Below are positions 7,332-12,500 of a DNA stretch of 12,500 nt, one piece after another; within the stretch, counting starts at the first letter, position 1, and every line of letters begins with the position of its first letter. The translations under genes were made by a program, and so were the position numbers. Source of the stretch: Anaeromyces robustus (Eukaryota; Neocallimastigomycota; Neocallimastigomycetes; Neocallimastigales; Neocallimastigaceae); assembly GCA_002104895.1 (NCBI GenBank), contig MCFG01000014.1, forward strand, positions 192,501 to 205,000, in the 5' to 3' direction. Under the pieces are notes generated by a model, which was given only the letters and a program-made list of their open reading frames with translations, did not search any database and was not told the origin of the DNA.

Positions 7332-7712
7332 TTAATAAACTCTTTTTATTAATGATGATTCTGTTTTAAATGAAGAAAGTGAAGATGGTGAAGATGGTGA
7401 AGATGGTGGTGATGAAAAATCATATTTACTATAATCATAACGACTTAAATCTTCTTTTAACATATTCATTGATTTTGGAATAGATAAAGTATCAATGTGT
7501 ACCATATCACTTTTCTTCTTCTTCTTATTATTATTATTATTTTCTCTAATGGATTTCAATTTCTTTTTACTTTTACTTTTATTATAATTTTTATTTTTTT
7601 CTAATGGTTCTGAAAATGAATTAGATTCAACTTCAGAATTGGTATCATAAGATTGAGAATAACTTTTTGAATGGGAATGGTGACGAGAATGTAAATGATG
7701 ATGATGATGACA

Positions 7713-7759
<47 letters not shown>

Positions 7760-9728
7760 CATGATCATAATTATAATGGCTGTCGTAGTTTTTGTTATCA
7801 TAAAGTGAATTTGAATCACTATAATTAATATTATTATTGTCATTGTAATTTGATGAAGCTAATTGTTTCTTTAATATTTTATTATTATTATTATTATTGT
7901 TATTATTGTTATTAAATTCACTTACACCCATAAGACTGACATTATCATCATCGGTTAAATTTGATGATCTTAAAGATGAAGTATAGGATGAAATTGTAGG
8001 ACGGCGATGATGTTTGTGATGATGTTTATGATGATGATGATGTTGATGTTGATGTTGATGTTGATTAGAATGTGATGAAGATATAGATTGAGATGATTGA
8101 GATGACTGAGATGATTGAGATAACCTTGGTAATGGGGGTAAAGGTTTTTGAAGTGAAAGTGATAAACTTGAAGCCAGTGACAATGGTACTGAAGGTGTAT
8201 TTCTATTTAATGTATTAACTATTAAACTTGTTCTGTTGTCATTATTGTCATCTATATTATCATTGTCATTATTACCATTTATATTACCATTGTCATTATT
8301 ATCATTTATATTATCATTAACATTAACATTATTATTATTATTATTATTATTATCATTATTATTTATATTAATATTAACATTATTATTATTATTATTATTA
8401 TCATTAGTATTATCATTAGTATCGCGGTCTAATATAGATTCTGTTGTAGTAAAATGATAATTGGAAGAAGAAAGAGGTGTAGATTTTGGTTGAAAATTTT
8501 CATTATTCTGTCCAATACTAACATATAAACTACAAATTTCAGTTTCATCTTTATTATTAAGACGCTCAATTTCTGAATTTATTATTTCTTTTTCTTTTTC
8601 TTTTTCTTTTATGTTATTATTATTATTATTATCATTATTATTATTATTATATTTATATAAATTTTGTTTATGGTTATGAGAATGAGAATGAGAATGAGAA
8701 TGATTATGTTTTGGTGATAGATCTTGATTATTTTCTTCTAATTCAAAATCAAAATCTAAATTCATATTTAAACTTAGATTTAACCCTAAATCAATATCCA
8801 TATTATTGATTTCTGTTTCAATATCAACTTCATTTTTAGTTGATTTTATATCTGTATTGTTATATTGTTGATAGTGATTATGATGATTATTATTATCCAT
8901 TTGATAAATATCTTTAATAACTCTTTTCTTATTTCTTACTTTTGGTGAATCTTGATTCTTTTGGTTACGACTAGAAGAATCATCTGAACAACTATAAACT
9001 GGTACAGGTTTTGCAATTGGTAAGGATTCATCAATATAAATAGGTTTCATTCCATTTGGATTTGAACCTGGAACCATAATAGAATCATCAATAAAGAAAG
9101 AATAATAAGAAACATCATCATTTAATGATTTAATTTCAAATCTATGTCTTATTTTTTTTTTCTCCATATTTCTTTTATCATTAGCATTAGCATGTCTTTT
9201 ATAAGACTTACTTCTTAATGCTGATTTTTCATCTAATGATGATGAATGTTTTATTTTCCTTATAATTTGATTATTAAATTGTTTTTGCTTTTGTTCTTGT
9301 TTTTGTTCTTGATTTTGTTCTTGATTTTGTTCTTGTTGTTGATTTCGATGATATGTTGATGTGGTTATATCATTTTCAACTGAATTCATTTGATTTAATG
9401 AACGAGTATAATTAATGAAAAAATTCCTTTTATTCTTCCAATATTGGAGTTTTTTAATTTTTGAAGATAAATGATTATTTTTTTTATCTGATAGATTTTC
9501 CATTTTTCTATCTATATCGATATTAATTATATCTTCTTCATTATTTTCGGATAATTGATATATTTCATCTTCATTTTCTCCTTTTTCATAATTTATTTTG
9601 TTACTTTGTTGGATTATTTCATCATTAATATCAATATTAACTTCCCTTGTTTTACTTTGTAATTTACAATTTTGATGAAGTGGATGTAATTGCTTTTGAT
9701 AATAAAACAAAGCAGATAAAAGTAATAT
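7332..9728 (-). CDS. Low-complexity Asn/His/Gln-rich protein, terminal exon
   Basis: The 2.4-kb frame (798 codons plus TAA) opens right after a strong 3' splice site, a T-rich tract ending ATTAG at 9729, and has no ATG until 9503-9501. It is therefore read as the last exon of the gene whose earlier exons lie at 9916-10648. The first codons encode ILLLSALFYYQKQLHPLHQNC, the end of a membrane segment and a basic stretch. Then comes a disordered tail: QEQNQEQ repeats (near 9340-9290), a less simple segment around MVPGSNPNGMKPIYIDE (about 9079-9020), HSHSHSHSHNH, KEKEKEKE, several poly-Asn runs, a proline cluster KPLPPLPRL, SQSSQSSQSS, a poly-His block followed by RRPT, and a final SSPPSSPSSPSS. 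Poly-Asn is written almost only with AAT codons. No catalytic domain, and in particular no RGS or kinase domain, is recognised. Function unknown. Confidence 0.8.
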
Positions 9729-9915
9729 CTAATTTATAAAAAAAATTTTTTTTTAGAAAGATATAAATTTATTATATATATATATTTATTAATAAAATTT
9801 TAATAATTAAATAACAGAAAAAAAAAATTAGATATTTAAAATTTTGATTTTAATTAACTTTATATTTTATTAAATTTTTTTTATAAAAAATATTAATAAA
9901 TAAAATTTTAATTAC
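9729..9915 (-). other. Predicted intron 4
   Basis: A GTAATT donor at 9915 and an ATTAG acceptor at 9729, with a T-rich tract before it. If the GTTAAT donor is used instead, the intron starts at 9858. Both choices are phase 0. No other AG lies between the later donor and the acceptor. Confidence 0.55.
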
Positions 9916-10212
9916 TCTGAAAAGGATACAAATTAACCCTATATAGTTTTCTATTATATAATATTTATTATTATATATATATATTTATTAAAATGATTAT
10001 TTTTTTTTATCTTATATTTTAAATTTAATATATTATTATGATGATTACCTTGGTGATTATAAAACTCTAAAATAAGAACAATTAAGTTTATAATAAAGAT
10101 TACGCAATAAATATAACTATATATCCTAATATATTTAAGATTATTCTTTTTATAAAAGATATAATTAATACTTTATATTTTTATTTACTATTATTTTTAT
10201 TTTATTTTATTA

Positions 10213-10246
<34 letters not shown>

Positions 10247-10648
10247 GAAAATTAATTATTATTAATATATACCAAAGTATACAATAGTATTATTCCAATA
10301 ATGAAGAAAATGAATTCAATGTAAAAAAAACAAAAATCAAAATACTGAATATCACTTATATCAGGTCCATAATTTCGAAATGTAAAAGTCAAAAACTAAT
10401 GAATAATATTATATAAAATATTACCAAAAAAAAAGAAGGTAAGGAAATAATACGAATAATAAAATATATATGATAGAATAAATATAATATATATATATAT
10501 TTACATATAAATTTTATGTATGATTTATAATAGAATAATATATAATATATAATAATAATTAAGTTTTTTTACTTACTGATATACATATTATAATTACAAC
10601 TATAATAAGTTTTATTAAATTATTGTTACTATATTTTTGTAAGAACAT
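9916..10648 (-). CDS. Predicted 5' exons 1-4 of the same gene (membrane-spanning N-terminus)
   Basis: Exon 1 (10648-10577) starts at an ATG with an A-rich context, after an in-frame stop, and encodes a hydrophobic stretch LIKLIIVVIIICIS, ending at a consensus GTAAGT. The next AG on this strand is at 10397-10396, opening exon 2 (10395-10283) in frame; it encodes FRNYGPDISDIQYFDF and then FIFFIIGIIL. Exon 3 (10125-10049) encodes CVIFIINLIVLILEF and ends at GTAATC. Exon 4 (9938-9916) encodes GLICILFR and ends at GTAATT; a later donor GTTAAT (exon to 9859) is also in phase. All junctions keep one frame into the terminal exon, giving about 893 residues (912 with the later donor). The result is a signal or anchor segment plus about three membrane helices, resembling part of a multi-pass receptor. 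Homology is not established, and the exon 2 donor (GTATAC at 10282) is the least certain junction. Confidence 0.6.
10396..10576 (-). other. Predicted intron 1
   Basis: A consensus GTAAGT donor at 10576 and a CATTAG acceptor. Beyond the AG within the donor itself, the acceptor is the first AG downstream, as expected for scanning from a branch point. The length is 181 bp and the content is almost pure A+T, unlike the flanking exons. Confidence 0.62.
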
Positions 10649-11906
10649 TTTTATATTATGTGTATATATTTTTTATTATTGTTTTAATGATTTAATATTT
10701 AATATTAATAATTATTTTAAAAAAATAATGAATTACATTAAATTAAATTAAAAGTTATAAATAAAGCAAATAAATAAATATAATATAAAAATTAAATAAT
10801 GAATTATAGTTAATTTATTTTTAAAAAATAAATATTATTTAATTCAAATATTTAAATAATAAATAAAAATTATAAAATTTGAATAATTATGTTGACATAA
10901 TTATTTTTTTTTATAAAATGCTGTTGTTATTCTTTTTTTTTTTTTTATAAAAAAAATGAAAAGTCTAATTTAAGTGAATAATAATTTTTTATTTTTATTG
11001 AATATTGAATAAAAAATTTAAGGTATAATATATATAACTAATTAATAATTGAAAATATATTATTAATTAATTATTTTAAAATTTCATATAGTTTTCATTT
11101 TATAAATAAAGTCTATAAAATATTAATAAAAGCCTTTTGTTATTTTTTTACTGTTGATAAAATTAATTAAAAAAATAGTAGGTATATTTGTTGAATATTT
11201 GAAAAAAAAAAAAAGTTAATGTATATTAATGAATCATATTTTTTGTCCTTTTTTTTTTATTTTTTTTTATTTTTTATTTTTTTTTTTTGAATAAAAAATA
11301 TTTGTTTATTATTTATTTTTTGTTATTTGAATTTCCATATATCAATAATATTAGTTTTATTTTTTATGATTCTGATTAAATCTTTATATATTTTTTATAT
11401 AAAGATTGACAAATATTATTTTTTTTTCATTTAATATTTAATTTTATATTTTTATTTTATTTTTTTTTTCTAATTTCTAATTTAAATATTATAAATTAGA
11501 TTTTTTTTTTTTAAAAGTATATTTTTTAATAATAATTATATAAAATAAAAAAAAATTAATATTTTTAAAGAAATAAAAATAATAATTATTTTATTTATAA
11601 ATAATTAAAGTTAAAAAATAAAAATAAAAGTAAGAAGTTTATTTTTCCATTATTTCTATTATTTATTTTGTATTTTTTTATTTTTTATTTTTTGTATTTT
11701 TTTTTTTTATCAATTTTTTTTTTTTTGGGTTTTCTATAATTTTATTATTTAGTTTTTAAACTTTTTTTGTCAACCTTCTTTATATATATATAATTAAAAA
11801 AAAAATTTTTTTTTTATGTAAATACAAAAAAAAAAAAAATTGATAAACATAAAAGGAAAGTTTTTATTTTTATTTATTATTATTATTTATTATTTATTAT
11901 ATTACC

Positions 11907-11908
<2 letters not shown>

Positions 11909-11938
<30 letters not shown>
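11909..11938. repeat. Poly-A tract, 30 bp
   Basis: An uninterrupted run of 30 A following CCGT. Confidence 0.9.
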
Positions 11939-11940
<2 letters not shown>

Positions 11941-11978
11941 AATTTACAATAATAATTAAAATAGTTTATATGTAAATG

Positions 11979-12097
11979 TGTAAATCTCTATTTATTAATA
12001 TTATATTAAATGTATATATATATAAATAAATAAAAAACATTTGAAATTATTATAAATAATATAATTAATTATATGGAATAATTATATAATTAATAAA

Positions 12098-12128
<31 letters not shown>

Positions 12129-12350
12129 TAAATAATAATAAATAAATATATATTTCAATTTATTTATTTATTTATGTATTATTGTTAAATATTTTAATAT
12201 TTATTTATTAAACTTGCCATACAAGGATTATTAAAAAGAAATGATAAAATAAATTAAATATTAAATAAATTAAATAAATTAAAATATTATTTTTATTTAT
12301 GTTATTGTAATATTGTAATATTTAATTTAAATTGTTTATAGAGATTTACA
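11979..12350. repeat. 13-bp inverted repeat pair
   Basis: TGTAAATCTCTAT at 11979-11991 is the exact reverse complement of 12338-12350. The arms carry more G+C than the intervening sequence. No flanking duplication was found, so an element boundary cannot be claimed. Confidence 0.4.
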
Positions 12351-12365
12351 TTCAAAAAAAAAAAA

Positions 12366-12367
<2 letters not shown>

Positions 12368-12397
<30 letters not shown>

Positions 12398-12400
12398 ATC
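12368..12400. repeat. ATTT microsatellite
   Basis: About eight tandem ATTT units after a short A run. Confidence 0.9.
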
Positions 12401-12500
12401 TAATATTGTTATTTATTTTTATTGTTATTGGTAAATATATAAATATGTAAATACTATTTGTATATGTAAATATAGATATATATTTTATTATAATATTATA

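Larger units (their letters stand above)
10649..12500. other. Gene-free AT-rich spacer upstream of the membrane protein gene
   Basis: No coding frame is supported on either strand over 1.85 kb. It should contain the promoter of the minus-strand gene starting at 10648, but no specific element can be named. It holds homopolymer tracts, including A30 at 11909-11938, a hairpin AATAATTATGT/ACATAATTATT at 10882-10905, an ATT run near 12100-12129 and an ATTT run near 12368-12400. Confidence 0.7.

Noticed and set aside
7601-7843. 80-codon minus-strand frame rich in Ile
   Set aside because: It overlaps the long minus-strand exon in another frame, and its poly-Ile arises from the same ATT/AAT repeat that encodes poly-Asn.
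8236-8457. 73-codon plus-strand frame rich in Leu/Ser
   Set aside because: It is antisense to the poly-Asn/Asp part of the minus-strand exon. The Leu/Ser pattern mirrors those codons.
9708-9710. TTG as the start codon of the low-complexity protein
   Set aside because: Eukaryotic nuclear genes rarely start at TTG. The frame continues upstream without a Met to an ATTAG splice acceptor, and an ATG with in-phase exons exists at 10648.
10411-10480. Possible extra exon encoding RIISLPSFF before a GTAATA donor
   Set aside because: It is open in the right phase, but no AG acceptor lies between the GTAAGT donor at 10576 and CATTAG at 10397, so it must be part of intron 1.

Overview
The window is extremely A+T-rich nuclear DNA. 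It is full of homopolymers, ATT/ATTT microsatellites and minisatellites, with a few islands of ordinary coding composition. No bacterial ribosome binding sites or operons are visible. Reading frames start after A-rich leaders, one gene appears to be split by short GT...AG introns, and the largest protein is dominated by Asn, His, Gln and Ser runs. Large gene-poor spacers plus intronless bacterial-type enzyme genes fit an anaerobic gut fungus (Neocallimastigomycota) best. A dictyostelid-like amoebozoan is the main alternative. This assignment is inference from composition and gene style; no marker gene is present.

Layout, left to right. (1) 1-1211 is AT-rich spacer with a T42 run, a structured dispersed repeat (copy A, 373-568) and a 39-41 bp minisatellite. 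(2) 1212-1649, minus strand, is an intronless SnoaL/NTF2-like fold gene. (3) 1650-2867 is a divergent intergenic region with a 22-bp tandem repeat, a cruciform-type inverted repeat and pyrimidine tracts. (4) 2868-3440, plus strand, is an intronless left-handed beta-helix O-acetyltransferase of bacterial type. (5) 3441-5094 is spacer with long palindromes, about 220 bp of ATT repeat and a 44-bp minisatellite. (6) 5095-5412 is copy B of the structured repeat, in inverted orientation and ending in a long imperfect hairpin. (7) 5437-6213 looks like a non-autonomous DNA transposon: terminal inverted repeats, 10-bp flanking direct repeats and an internal minisatellite. (8) 6224-7331 is spacer. (9) 7332-10648, minus strand, is a probable five-exon gene. 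Four short exons (9916-10648) encode hydrophobic, membrane-spanning segments, and one 2.4-kb terminal exon encodes a disordered low-complexity tail. (10) 10649-12500 is gene-free spacer.

The two enzyme-like genes are transcribed away from each other and lie between the inverted copies of the structured repeat. Nothing in the sequence shows that they act in one pathway. The most useful points are the hidden 5' exons of the poly-Asn gene, the A/B structured repeat pair, and the transposon with terminal inverted repeats and target-site duplication.
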